From Chryseolinea sp. (GTDB lineage: Bacteria; Bacteroidota; Bacteroidia; Cytophagales; Cyclobacteriaceae): 64,000 bases of DNA. A program made the translations under genes and the position numbers. Under the pieces are notes generated by a model. The model made no database searches. It was not told the origin of the DNA and saw only the letters and a list, made by a program, of their open reading frames with translations. Where the stretch lies: the NCBI GenBank assembly GCA_025923195.1, contig JAICGJ010000001.1, positions 1 through 64,000 on the forward strand. Direction: 5' to 3'. This document shows positions 41,882 to 51,662 of this stretch, piece by piece; the first letter of the stretch is position 1, and every line of letters starts with the position of its first letter.

Positions 41882-43789
41882 ATGAGAATTTATCTCCTTC
41901 TCGTTTGCTCGTTGTTGTCCAATTTTGTAATCAACGCGAAAGACGAGCCCCTTTACGCCGTCTCTTCAATTCCGGAAATTATGAAAACCGGTATGTATGC
42001 CGTGATACGAGAGCAGGAATTAAGATTTGAGATTAATTCTGAAAAAAACGCCACCACGTACGGGCGCGTTGTCATTACCATATTGAATCCCAATGCACTC
42101 AGCTACGCAAAAAAAATCCTGTTCTATGATAAATTCAACGTGGTACGATTGTTCAAGGGTGTGTCTTATGACGCCAACGGAGATGTTATTAAGAAACTAA
42201 AATCTTCTGAGATCTATGATCAAAGTGAATATGACGGGTCACTTTATAGTGACAACCGTTTAAAAATTGCTGACCTTTCCCATGGCACGTACCCCTACAC
42301 CGTTGAGTTTGAGTACGAGATAGAACAAAAGGCGTTGCTACATGCCCCGGGATTTAGGCTATATATGGATGACGAAATTTCTATTCAAAAATCCAAGTAT
42401 GTTCTGATATATCCGTTGGCGTTGAAGCCACGGTATAAATCGTTCAAAATCCAGAATCCCACAGTCGGTACATACAACAACAAGGAAATGCTTGAATGGA
42501 ATTTCGAAAATGTGAGACCGGAAAAATTCGAAAAATTTAGCCCGCATTCTAATCAAATTATTCCAAACATTTCTGTGGCTCCCACGTCATTTGAATATGA
42601 TAAATATTCGGGTAAAATGGATACTTGGGACAATTATGCGAAGTGGATAACCTTGTTGAACAAGGACAGAAGTGAATTGCCCGAACAATCAAAAAAATAT
42701 ATCCAGGACCTTACGAAAGATGCTAGATCAGCAAGTGAAAAAGTCCAGCTTCTATATGAGTACCTCCAATCTAAGACTCGGTATGTTGGAATTCAATTGG
42801 GCATCGGAGGGTATCAACCTTTTGAGGCTTCGGTCGTAGATCAAACCGGCTACGGCGACTGTAAGGCTTTATCAAACTACATGGTAAGCATGCTTAAGGA
42901 AGTGGGAATAAAAGCGAACTATACATTGATCAGAGCTGGAGAAAACGAGCCGGATATTGATGTTTCCTTCCCAAGTTCTCAGTTTAATCACGTTATCGTC
43001 GCTGTCCCAAACAATACGGATACGCTCTGGTTAGAATGTACCAGTCAGACCAATCCTTTCGGGTATTTGGGAGACTTTACAGGAGATAGGCACGCGCTGA
43101 TGATTACAGATGATGGCGGGAAGATAGTAAAGACGCCATCGTACTCTGCCAAAGACAACATCCAGTCGCGTATTGCCGATGTTCTTGTAGAGTTAAGCGG
43201 AGACGCAACGGCCAAAGTTCAAACCACATACCGCGGGCTGCAATATGAGAGTAACGATCTGAACTTCATTCTTAACCATCAATATGATGATCAGAAAAAA
43301 TGGATCCAAAAGAATGTAAGAATTCCCGCCTTTGATATTGCCAGCTTTAAAATGGTCAACCATAGAGGTGTCATTCCTTCAGCGATTGTTAATACCGAGT
43401 TGCATTTGAAACGATTTGCAACGGTGACGGGCAAGCGAATTTTTTTAACGCCCAATTTGATGAACAAATCTACTTACATGCCTGAGAAAGTGGATTCAAG
43501 AAGGGCAAACATCGTCTTACGCAAGCCATTTATTGAATTGGACACGATCCATTATCGTCTTCCTGAAGGTATTTATCCAGAATTTCTGCCGGAACCAATG
43601 AAAGTCAATTCACGATTTGGAGAATACGAATCTACTTTTTCGCTTGAGGAGGGGAAATTACTGTACATCAGAAAACTAAAAATGAATAAGGGTGAATATC
43701 CACCGGAAACGTATAGGGAATTTTCAGAATTTTTTAAAGGCATCAACAAAGCCGACAACACCAAAATCGTCTTCATGAGCAAGACATAA
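41882..43789 (+). CDS. DUF3857 transglutaminase-like exported protein with intact Cys
   Basis: 635 residues with a signal peptide (MRIYLLLVCSLLSNFVINA), DUF3857 (about 45-240) and a transglutaminase-like domain (about 270-400) with C327 in GYGDCKALSNYM, H370 in FNHVIVAV and an acidic E385 in WLECTSQ in the proper order for the Cys-His-Asp/Glu triad. DUF3858-like tail. It begins 3 nt after its paralogue, so the two are surely one operon. Could be a cysteine peptidase or crosslinking enzyme in the periplasm; no substrate known. Confidence 0.87.
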   Translation: MRIYLLLVCSLLSNFVINAKDEPLYAVSSIPEIMKTGMYAVIREQELRFEINSEKNATTYGRVVITILNPNALSYAKKILFYDKFNVVRLFKGVSYDANGDVIKKLKSSEIYDQSEYDGSLYSDNRLKIADLSHGTYPYTVEFEYEIEQKALLHAPGFRLYMDDEISIQKSKYVLIYPLALKPRYKSFKIQNPTVGTYNNKEMLEWNFENVRPEKFEKFSPHSNQIIPNISVAPTSFEYDKYSGKMDTWDNYAKWITLLNKDRSELPEQSKKYIQDLTKDARSASEKVQLLYEYLQSKTRYVGIQLGIGGYQPFEASVVDQTGYGDCKALSNYMVSMLKEVGIKANYTLIRAGENEPDIDVSFPSSQFNHVIVAVPNNTDTLWLECTSQTNPFGYLGDFTGDRHALMITDDGGKIVKTPSYSAKDNIQSRIADVLVELSGDATAKVQTTYRGLQYESNDLNFILNHQYDDQKKWIQKNVRIPAFDIASFKMVNHRGVIPSAIVNTELHLKRFATVTGKRIFLTPNLMNKSTYMPEKVDSRRANIVLRKPFIELDTIHYRLPEGIYPEFLPEPMKVNSRFGEYESTFSLEEGKLLYIRKLKMNKGEYPPETYREFSEFFKGINKADNTKIVFMSKT

Positions 43790-43794
43790 CAATT

Positions 43795-44601
43795 TTACGA
43801 TATTGGGGCATTCCGTTCCTTAGCCATAACGTTATAAACCATTCTATCTGCCAGTGACGGGAAAAATTTATTTAACAATATCGCAAACTTGCCTTGAGTA
43901 GTCAGCACCAGGCGTGCTTTCCGTTTCAACGTTGCTCTATAAATGTGACGAGCGCATTCTTCCGCCGACATCATCTGCTCCTCGACCCGCGGAGACTGTC
44001 CTTGCCTGGTTCCATCTTTTGTCAATGCATTTTTTCTGATGTTTGATGAGGTGAACCCAGGACAAGCCGTCAGCACATGAACACCGCGTTTTAAAAATTC
44101 TGTGCGCAACACTTCCAAGAATCCATTCAAGGCAAACTTAGATGCGGAGTATCCTGCACGGCCTGGTAATCCTCGGTATCCAGCGATCGATGAAATACCT
44201 ACGATCGATCCCTTATTCTTGATGATTTCCGGCAGACAATATTTGGTGGCATATAGCGCCCCATAAAAATTGGTATCCATCACCTTCTTAATGACGTTCA
44301 GATCCACGTCTTCAAACAAAGCACGCATGGAAATTCCGGCATTATTAATCAGGATATCGATAGATCCGAATTTCATAATCGCCTCCCTTGCCATGTGTTG
44401 GTTATCATCCTCGATGCCTACATCGCTGACAAATCCTTCGATTACTATTCCCTTGCTTCTTAAGTCAGTAACGGCTCGCTCCAAATGTTCTTTATTCCTA
44501 CCTGTAATTAGAATTTTGGATCCATGCAAGCCGAACTCCTGGGCAAGCGCTAGTCCGATTCCAGAGGAGCCACCCGTGATAATGACGACCTTATTCTTCA
44601 T
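43795..44601 (-). CDS. Short-chain dehydrogenase/reductase
   Basis: NAD(P)-dependent oxidoreductase of 268 residues. The cofactor loop is TGGSSGIGLALA at about 8-19, NNAGIS near 87-92, and the catalytic Ser/Tyr/Lys are in GISSIAGYRG and YSASKFAL (about 137 and 150-157). The C-terminal part, with hydrophobic and basic residues, resembles DHRS7-like members. Substrate unknown. Divergent, 48 nt from the acyltransferase gene. Confidence 0.9.
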   Translation of the reverse strand: MKNKVVIITGGSSGIGLALAQEFGLHGSKILITGRNKEHLERAVTDLRSKGIVIEGFVSDVGIEDDNQHMAREAIMKFGSIDILINNAGISMRALFEDVDLNVIKKVMDTNFYGALYATKYCLPEIIKNKGSIVGISSIAGYRGLPGRAGYSASKFALNGFLEVLRTEFLKRGVHVLTACPGFTSSNIRKNALTKDGTRQGQSPRVEEQMMSAEECARHIYRATLKRKARLVLTTQGKFAILLNKFFPSLADRMVYNVMAKERNAPIS

Positions 44602-44649
44602 CCGCCAAAAGTAATAATACTTGCTTAACTTGCTGTTTGAAGGTCTTAT

Positions 44650-45504
44650 ATGTTTGCTATTAAACTCCTCTCAAGGTTGCCTTTCAGAGCCTTGTACGGC
44701 ATTTCGGATCTGCTTTTCTTCCTCAGTTTCCATGTTGTTAAATATCGGCGAAAGCTCGTATTCAAAAATTTGAAGAATTCGTTTCCAGAAAAGTCGCATC
44801 CTGAACTAAGAAAAATTGAAAAGAGGTTTTATCAAAATCTCTGCGACTATGCCGTCGAGATGATAAAGCTACTTACAATTTCAAAGGAGGATCTTGAAAG
44901 CCGGGTGAAATTTGTCAATCCCGAGGTTTCAATTAGCCATCTCCGGAAGGGACAATCTCTCCTCAACCTGGCCTCTCACCAATTCAATTGGGAGTGGCTG
45001 CTTGCGGCCGGGTCATTTATGCTACCTGGACAAATGGATTTTGTGTACCAACCAGTCCACAACAAATTCTTCGACCAATTTTCTTACGCGTGCAGGACGA
45101 GGTTCGGCGCGTATGGAATTAAAAGAGATTCTGTGGCCCGCGAGGTAATTAAAAGAAGAGAGATTGTTAGAAACATTGCTATTGTAGGCGATCAGTATCC
45201 AGGATGGGGACATGACAAAAGATATCCAGCAACGTTTATGCATCAAGCTACAGTATTTTTCAATGGACCAAATCAACTGGCACAACTGACCCAATATCCT
45301 GTCATGTACTACGCGATGCGTAAAGTCAAACGAGGCTACTACGAAGCTACAATTATAGAAATTGCAGCACCACCATTTGATAAGGAAAATACTGATGTTC
45401 TTAAGAAATATATCGAGGAAATTGAAAGAGTGATCAATAACGATCCGGCTGGATGGCTTTGGTCACATAACCGGTGGAAAACCAGGCATCTTGACAAGAA
45501 TTGA
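44650..45504 (+). CDS. LpxL/HtrB-type lipid A acyltransferase family protein
   Basis: 284 residues: an N-terminal membrane region (about 8-30), and the acyltransferase motif HQFNWE (H-x4-E) in NLASHQFNWEW at about 103-113, followed by QPVHNKFFDQF and GDQYPGWGHDKR. The family adds secondary acyl chains to lipid A or related lipids at the inner membrane; Bacteroidota members may also acylate other lipids. Together with lptB and LolE-like gene it adds to envelope biogenesis in this window. Confidence 0.87.
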   Translation: MFAIKLLSRLPFRALYGISDLLFFLSFHVVKYRRKLVFKNLKNSFPEKSHPELRKIEKRFYQNLCDYAVEMIKLLTISKEDLESRVKFVNPEVSISHLRKGQSLLNLASHQFNWEWLLAAGSFMLPGQMDFVYQPVHNKFFDQFSYACRTRFGAYGIKRDSVAREVIKRREIVRNIAIVGDQYPGWGHDKRYPATFMHQATVFFNGPNQLAQLTQYPVMYYAMRKVKRGYYEATIIEIAAPPFDKENTDVLKKYIEEIERVINNDPAGWLWSHNRWKTRHLDKN

Positions 45505-45520
45505 TTTCATGTCAAAATTA

Positions 45521-48466
45521 TCATAGCAGGATCTGATTGATATCCTCCCGGGTCAGTTGCTTCATAAAGCTTTCTTCCGTTGTAATCAACTCCGTTGTAA
45601 GTTTTAGTTTGCGTTGCTGGAGGGTAAGAATTTTTTCCTCCACTGTATTCCGTGTGATAAACTTATAGGTAAATACTTTTTTCTTCTGCCCGATCCGGTG
45701 TGCCCTGTCAACTGCCTGGGCTTCAACGGCAGGATTCCACCAAGGGTCCAGAATAAATACATAGTCTGCCTCTGTCAGATTCAATCCCAGTCCGCCGGCT
45801 TTGATAGAAATGAGAAACACTTTCAGATGGGGATCTTTGTTAAATCGTTCAACCTGCTCCTTTCGATCGGTGCTGGAGCCGTCCAGATAAGCAAAGTCGA
45901 CCTTGTGCGTTTTTAAATATTGCCTGACTAATTCCAGGTGTTTCACAAACTGACTAAATATCAACACCTTGTGTCCTTCAGCAATTGCATTTTCCAGCAT
46001 GTACGTAACGTCTTCCAGTTTTCCTGAATCACCTGTGTAGCCTTGTTCCACCATTCTCGGATGGTTGGCAAGCTGTCGAAGTTTTGTAAGGCCCTCCAGG
46101 ATCATGAATCGGCTGTTTCCCAGTCCCTCCTGATCGATCAACTTAAATATTTTTTCCCTATAATATGTTTTGACTTCTTCGTAACGCTTCTCCTGGTCGT
46201 AGGACATGACACAGTATTGAATGTTCTCGACCTTCTCAGGCAGTTCGGTCGCTACTTGAGATTTATGCCGTCGCAGAATGAAAGGCTTAATGACGGCATG
46301 CAACTTTTTCGAGCGAGACTCATCATTTTTCTTTTCTATCGGCGATTGAAATTCATTCCTGAAATAAGTCTGCGTCCCTAAAATCCCGGGATTGATAAAC
46401 GACATTTGAGACCAAAGGTCCATCGTTGTATTTTCAATTGGTGTACCCGTAAGCACTAACTTATGGCGTGATTTAAGTTCGCGCACTGCCTTAGCAATAT
46501 TTGACGTCGGGTTCTTAATCACCTGCGATTCGTCCAAAATAATGTAGTTGAAGAAAAACCGCTGTAATAACTCTACGTCTAAGCGCGTAATACCATACGA
46601 GGTAAGGACCAGATCGTAATTCTCAAACCTTTTAATATCTTTATTCCGGAGCGTCCCGGTATAGTTCAGGATTCGAAGTTCCGGAGTGAACTTGTTTGCC
46701 TCCATCTCCCAGTTATAAATCAGAGAAGTGGGCATGACCAGTAAACTGGCTCCTGACCCTGAATCCTTTTCGGCCTGAAGCAGGGTTAAGGTTTGAACCG
46801 TTTTACCAAGACCCATATCATCCGCCAGACAGCCGCCGAGCTTGTACTCATTCAAAAATCTGAGCCAGTTGTATCCAGCCTTCTGATAAGGACGCAGCTC
46901 TCCTTTAAACCCCGGAGGCAGAGGATAATTCTTAATGCCGCTAAATGAATTTAACGATCTCAGCTTTTCGCTGAGATGAACTTTGGCCAGATTACCTTCT
47001 TCCAGTTCTTTAACGAGATTAAGATGATGCTTGCGAAGAACCGGTTTCTCATGTTCCCCATCTGTTTCACTCAATGCAAACAGATCGGCATACTTCGTGA
47101 GCCAGGCCTCCGGAATGATGGCAATTTCTCCGTTTGGGAGCTTAAACTCTACCTTCTTCCGCATGATAAGTTTTCGAAGCTCCTTGAAAGGTATTTCAAA
47201 CTCGCCAAATCGAATCTTGGCATGTATATCGAACCAATCGATATTTTCTTTGACCTCGACTTCTATGACGGCTTTGCCGACAAAATACTTCTTATCACGG
47301 CTTTCCGGCTGGCTAACTTCAAATCCAAAGTTCAACAGATTCACCCTGTTTTCATTTAGCCATGAAAACGCCTCTGATTTTGGGATCGCAATTCTAAAAC
47401 CCTTCATCGGCAATCCCAGTTTTTGAAGCGTGTGTAAATAGTTTTTTTCGTCCTCCGTGCGCCGGGTTATTCTGTGGAAAACATATCCCTCCCCTTGCTT
47501 CTCCAGCGTTACGCTTACGGGTCCGATGTTATCACCGCGAAACCTGTGTTTCCCATACTTGAAGGATAAATCAAAGACTATTTTACCTGCTTCATCGCTA
47601 TGATCTTCCTTAGCAGATAAGCTATCGTCGAAGAGTGAACCTGCCTGTGAATTTTGTGCTGTATGCAATTCCGAAAGCGTCAATACGGGATGCGGGTCAT
47701 ATGTACTTTTATTTATCTCGAATCCACGCGCATCCACATCGTCAAACGACGCAATCAACGGTGCCACAAAACGGTTGTAGTAAGTCTCCTCCACATTCTT
47801 AGGAATCACTACATATTTCTTCGTGAAAAACGGAATTAATTTTTTCCCGTCAACATGCTTTTCAAAGCCATAGAGCTTTCCGTTCAATACCATCCAGGCC
47901 GGACTCTTACAAATGAGGTAAGCGGAAGAATTTGGAAGGTCGATTTTTTTGCCCTGGTAAAAGATTGTTGGATAATAGTTCGTATGCTCCTCCGTTCGCA
48001 TAAAGTGGAATTGAATGGATGCCCTCTTATCCAGCACTTCGATCTTGCGCCAGGTAGGCTCACCGTCATTTCCCATTTCAAAAAGTATCTTGCCTTTCAT
48101 CTTCTCCAATATCTTGGCGCGACGCTTTTCCATGTAATCTTCAATCTGCTCCTGGATTAATTCATTGCCCTTGGTCTTATCATAAGTCCTTGAGAAGAAT
48201 TCTTCAGGCTTCATGAATTTTGCGGAAAACTTTTTGACGATTGATTCCTGTGCCATTGAATCCATGATCTCGATCAACTCGAAATCGCGGTCGTCAAGGC
48301 CTTTGGAAAATTCGCGAGCGTTTTTGGGAGAGATATTCTGGTGTTGATAAGTCAGCTTCCCCTTATCGTCAAGATGGATAATATAAGATTCAAACACGAA
48401 TCCAAGGTACTCGTGTTGGTATAACGAATATATAATTTGAAACGGTTGTGAAGCAGAGACTTTCAT
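45521..48466 (-). CDS. SNF2-family DNA-dependent ATPase
   Basis: 981 residues. The first half (1 to about 520) is a long family-specific region; the second half has SNF2 motifs: Walker A DDMGLGKTVQTL (about 549-560), box II DESQ, LTGTPIEN, and the C-terminal helicase half with GLGLNLTEADYVFILDPWWNP and DRAHRIGQ. It would translocate on duplex DNA to remodel bound proteins. No methyltransferase, nuclease or restriction gene is nearby, so it is not evidently part of a defence set. Alone on its strand, ending 16 nt from the acyltransferase gene. Confidence 0.92.
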   Translation of the reverse strand: MKVSASQPFQIIYSLYQHEYLGFVFESYIIHLDDKGKLTYQHQNISPKNAREFSKGLDDRDFELIEIMDSMAQESIVKKFSAKFMKPEEFFSRTYDKTKGNELIQEQIEDYMEKRRAKILEKMKGKILFEMGNDGEPTWRKIEVLDKRASIQFHFMRTEEHTNYYPTIFYQGKKIDLPNSSAYLICKSPAWMVLNGKLYGFEKHVDGKKLIPFFTKKYVVIPKNVEETYYNRFVAPLIASFDDVDARGFEINKSTYDPHPVLTLSELHTAQNSQAGSLFDDSLSAKEDHSDEAGKIVFDLSFKYGKHRFRGDNIGPVSVTLEKQGEGYVFHRITRRTEDEKNYLHTLQKLGLPMKGFRIAIPKSEAFSWLNENRVNLLNFGFEVSQPESRDKKYFVGKAVIEVEVKENIDWFDIHAKIRFGEFEIPFKELRKLIMRKKVEFKLPNGEIAIIPEAWLTKYADLFALSETDGEHEKPVLRKHHLNLVKELEEGNLAKVHLSEKLRSLNSFSGIKNYPLPPGFKGELRPYQKAGYNWLRFLNEYKLGGCLADDMGLGKTVQTLTLLQAEKDSGSGASLLVMPTSLIYNWEMEANKFTPELRILNYTGTLRNKDIKRFENYDLVLTSYGITRLDVELLQRFFFNYIILDESQVIKNPTSNIAKAVRELKSRHKLVLTGTPIENTTMDLWSQMSFINPGILGTQTYFRNEFQSPIEKKNDESRSKKLHAVIKPFILRRHKSQVATELPEKVENIQYCVMSYDQEKRYEEVKTYYREKIFKLIDQEGLGNSRFMILEGLTKLRQLANHPRMVEQGYTGDSGKLEDVTYMLENAIAEGHKVLIFSQFVKHLELVRQYLKTHKVDFAYLDGSSTDRKEQVERFNKDPHLKVFLISIKAGGLGLNLTEADYVFILDPWWNPAVEAQAVDRAHRIGQKKKVFTYKFITRNTVEEKILTLQQRKLKLTTELITTEESFMKQLTREDINQILL

Positions 48467-48559
48467 TCGAGAACAACGCTTTGGTGCCCATAGAAACTTG
48501 AAAATTAGGCATAATCCGTCAAAAAAGGAGGGTTTTCTTTGAAAATTTGGTACACAGAC

Positions 48560-49786
48560 TCATAAATTCTGGACAGATGCAAACCTGGCGGCCAACGATG
48601 CTGGCTTGGAGGAGATAAAAATGGTGACTGCGCTCATGGCCAGGAACACGTACACAAAATCAAAAAAAGCCAATTTTACAGGATATCCGTCGACCACTGA
48701 CGAATTCATTCCCATGGATATGAGGCTGAATTGTTGTTGAAGCAAGACGATGCCGGCGCCGAAGAGCAGACCCGCGCAGGTACCGATGGCAGCTATCAGG
48801 AGGCCTTCCGTGACGAATACTTTCTTCAAAAGCGTGCTATCGGCCCCCATCGAAGCTAAGATTGTAATATCTCTTTTTTTATCTAGCGCCAACATCATAA
48901 GATTAAAATAGATGTTGATCGAGCCGATTATCAGCAACAGCACGGCAGCGATGAACGCAAACAACTTTTCGAGTTTCAAAACACGATAAACATCCTGATG
49001 CTGCTCTTCAGAATTCAACACATTGAATTCTGAACCGAGGACGCTTTGTATTTCCTTTTCCACGTAATCTTTGTTCGCATCTGATGCGATTCTCAATTCC
49101 AGCGAAGTTCTTTTGTTCTCATAGCTCAACAGCTCTTGCGCAAAATCGAGGGGAACGATAACATAGTTTTCATCAAAATTTTGAATGATAGAGAACACTC
49201 CCCCAGGTAAAATTCCTTTTTGCGCATATAACTTTGAAGGGTCAAGCACACCGCTCTTGACGTTTTTCACATAATATAATTGCAACAGATGGAAATCTTC
49301 CTCCAGCGAAATAGAAAGCGTATTTCTTACGCCGTAACCGATTAACGCACGGGGCATACCATTCTTTTTCAGCATCAATTCGCCTTCCACTATGCTCTGC
49401 TTAGGGATTCGCTGTTGATCGATAAAATTATCACTTACCCCCTTGATGATTACGAGTTGATTGGCATTATTATATTTGGCGTACGCATAATCTTCGATTA
49501 CCTCGGTTACAACTTCAACCCCTGGCACTGATTGAATTTTTGTCAGCAGCAACGGGGTCACAGGAAAGGATTTTCCCTTCGCCGCTTCTATTTTAATTTC
49601 AGGGTCGAAGGAATTGTTCAATGAGTGGATCAAATCGCCTAACCCGTTAAAAATTGAAAGTACGATGATGATTGCCGCCGTAATGATGGCAACGGCGATT
49701 ACAGAGATAATGGAAATAACATTGATGAAGTTCTTCTTCCGCTTGGATATTAAATAACGCTGTGCAATAAAAAGGGAGAGATTCAA
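48560..49786 (-). CDS. LolE/MacB-type ABC transporter permease
   Basis: 408 residues with one N-terminal membrane helix (about 22-48, INVISIISVIAVAIITAAII), a large periplasmic domain (about 50-265) and three C-terminal helices (about 270-400), as in the FtsX/LolCE superfamily. Such permeases extract lipoproteins or other substrates from the inner membrane. The partner ATPase gene is not next to it. Start is TTG at 49786, 12 nt after rbfA; MNLSLFIAQRYL matches the family start. An operon with rbfA is likely. Confidence 0.87.
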   Translation of the reverse strand: MNLSLFIAQRYLISKRKKNFINVISIISVIAVAIITAAIIIVLSIFNGLGDLIHSLNNSFDPEIKIEAAKGKSFPVTPLLLTKIQSVPGVEVVTEVIEDYAYAKYNNANQLVIIKGVSDNFIDQQRIPKQSIVEGELMLKKNGMPRALIGYGVRNTLSISLEEDFHLLQLYYVKNVKSGVLDPSKLYAQKGILPGGVFSIIQNFDENYVIVPLDFAQELLSYENKRTSLELRIASDANKDYVEKEIQSVLGSEFNVLNSEEQHQDVYRVLKLEKLFAFIAAVLLLIIGSINIYFNLMMLALDKKRDITILASMGADSTLLKKVFVTEGLLIAAIGTCAGLLFGAGIVLLQQQFSLISMGMNSSVVDGYPVKLAFFDFVYVFLAMSAVTIFISSKPASLAARFASVQNL

Positions 49787-49798
49787 GACATTTAAATT

Positions 49799-50170
49799 TT
49801 AGTCGCCTTTCCTTTCAGGCGGGATGTTCAGATTCTTGATAAGCTCCTCAATCCGGCTTGCGTTCTCCTCTACCTCGTCCTTAAAAAAGATCAATTCAGG
49901 AATGATTCGGACCTGCTTGCCAATGCGGTTGCCCAACGCCTTTCGTATCTCAGATTTGTGGTCATTGATATTGTCGAGAATTCTGTCTTTTTCCTTTGCC
50001 AGCAGCATACTTATATAAACCCGGGCAACGCTGAGGTCAGGGCTCATGCGTACATCCGCGATCGTAATAAATGCATTATCCAAAATTCCCCGCTTATCGC
50101 GTAAAAAAATTTCGCTTAACTCTTTTTGTACGAGCTTTGAATACTTCTGTTGCCTGGTTGTTTCTGCCAT
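49799..50170 (-). CDS. rbfA: Ribosome-binding factor A
   Basis: Small KH-fold protein that assists 30S maturation. 123 residues from MAETTRQQKY, with KLVQKELSEIF, DPxLSVARVY-like sequence (SPDLSVARVYISML) and PELIFFKDEVEENASRIEELI. The ATG at 50170 is chosen over an ATG six codons upstream since family proteins begin just before RQQKYSKL. It leads into the LolE-like gene. Confidence 0.93.
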   Translation of the reverse strand: MAETTRQQKYSKLVQKELSEIFLRDKRGILDNAFITIADVRMSPDLSVARVYISMLLAKEKDRILDNINDHKSEIRKALGNRIGKQVRIIPELIFFKDEVEENASRIEELIKNLNIPPERKGD

Positions 50171-50264
50171 AGTACAAATATCTCTCATGATTTAACAATT
50201 ACCAATGAACCATTGGCAATTATAAAAACCTGGTCTAATTTGCCATTCAAAGCAATTTTTTATT

Positions 50265-51662
50265 TTGTTACGATACTTTCGCATTAACGATCCATATCGG
50301 CTGCTCGGTTTGCTGGTCATCTTAGTCATTATCTATCTCCCCTTATTTGTAGATATGCCAGAAATGACTTATCCTGAATTAAAAAGTCTTGTTATTGGCG
50401 AAAAAGTTCAAGAAGGTCGAACTCTTTATGCCGAAATTGTAGACTCGAGCGGTCCATTGGCCGCCTGGTTTAATGGATTTATAGATCTACTGTTTGGCAG
50501 ATCTATGATGGCAAGACATATCCTGGCTTTTATTGTTTTATTTTTTCAGGCAGCGTTCGTGGGTATTATGTTCGCTGATAAAAAGGCCTTTTCTGAGAAT
50601 ACCTATATCCCCTCTCTTATTTACGCGATACTTATCTTCTTTTCTTTTGATACGCTCTCTCTTACACCGGAGTTACTAGGCACGGGCTTCATCTTACTGG
50701 CGTTAAATAATCTATTTAAGGAAATTGAATTCCGGGAACAACGGAACGAATCGATCTTTAATCTCGGCTTATATATAAGCCTGGCATCCTTGTTTTCTTT
50801 TTCGCTTTTTTTATATCTGCCGGGGGCGTTAATAATCCTGATTATTTTTACCCGCCATCCTCCCAGAAAATATTTTCTCTTGATCTGTGGATTTATAATA
50901 CCCCATCTGTTGCTGATGAGCATATTTTACCTACAGGATTCCTTTTCTGAGATGTGGATGTACTACTACGTCCCTAATCTCAGCTTAAATGTCACCCGGT
51001 ATATTTCCGCAGGCAGTCTGTGGTGGCTCGGAGCACTTCCTCTGTTCTTTCTACTTGTTTCGCTTTTTATGCTTAATCGGGAAGCAAGACTTACCAAATA
51101 TCAAACCCAGCTGGTCCAAAGTATGTTTTTCTGGATGGTGTTTTCATTTCTTCATCTGTTTTTTTCAAAGGACATCAGGCCTCAAAGCTTCATTACCGTG
51201 ATTCCAAGCCTGAGCTTTTTTATTACTCACGCTCTCCTGGTAATTCATAAGAAGAAGGTTGCAGAGATTAGTGTATGGATCTTACTCCTTACAACGGTAT
51301 GCATAAGCTATTTGGCGCGGTATGGGGCAATTGGTGTCGATTATGGTAAACTTATAGTGAAAGAGGATAAAGCCACCGAGGGTGTTCAAAAGGCTTTAGC
51401 ACTCGACAATGACATAAGCATTTATAAGAATCATTCGTTGGCCTCTCCTTTTTTTAACTGGGACCTATCCATGGAAATATTTTCGACGCCTGACTATTAT
51501 GAAAGCGTCATTAAAGTGTATCAAGGGATCATTAATGACCCCCCCGATGTAATACGCGACCGTGACGACAAATTAAAGCCGTTCCTTGAACGCATTCCGG
51601 ATCTTAAGAGGATGTATGTAAGGAATGATATATTCTATGTAAAGAAAAAGGCTAACAACTGA
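50265..51662 (+). CDS. DUF6427-like multi-pass membrane protein
   Basis: 465 residues with about ten or more hydrophobic helices (from LLGLLVILVIIYLPLF near residue 13 to ISVWILLLTTVCISYL near 355), then a soluble C-terminal tail of about 95 residues. LRYFRINDPYRLLGLL at the start is a Bacteroidota-specific pattern that I associate with DUF6427. The start is TTG at 50265. It resembles glycosyltransferase-like polytopic proteins but I see no catalytic motif. It overlaps the end of rpiB by 11 nt, tail to tail. Confidence 0.7.
   Translation: MLRYFRINDPYRLLGLLVILVIIYLPLFVDMPEMTYPELKSLVIGEKVQEGRTLYAEIVDSSGPLAAWFNGFIDLLFGRSMMARHILAFIVLFFQAAFVGIMFADKKAFSENTYIPSLIYAILIFFSFDTLSLTPELLGTGFILLALNNLFKEIEFREQRNESIFNLGLYISLASLFSFSLFLYLPGALIILIIFTRHPPRKYFLLICGFIIPHLLLMSIFYLQDSFSEMWMYYYVPNLSLNVTRYISAGSLWWLGALPLFFLLVSLFMLNREARLTKYQTQLVQSMFFWMVFSFLHLFFSKDIRPQSFITVIPSLSFFITHALLVIHKKKVAEISVWILLLTTVCISYLARYGAIGVDYGKLIVKEDKATEGVQKALALDNDISIYKNHSLASPFFNWDLSMEIFSTPDYYESVIKVYQGIINDPPDVIRDRDDKLKPFLERIPDLKRMYVRNDIFYVKKKANN

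Noticed and set aside
45521-48466. Defence island around the SNF2 helicase
   Set aside because: Neighbours are housekeeping genes (acyltransferase, permease, rbfA); no nuclease, methylase or toxin is present.
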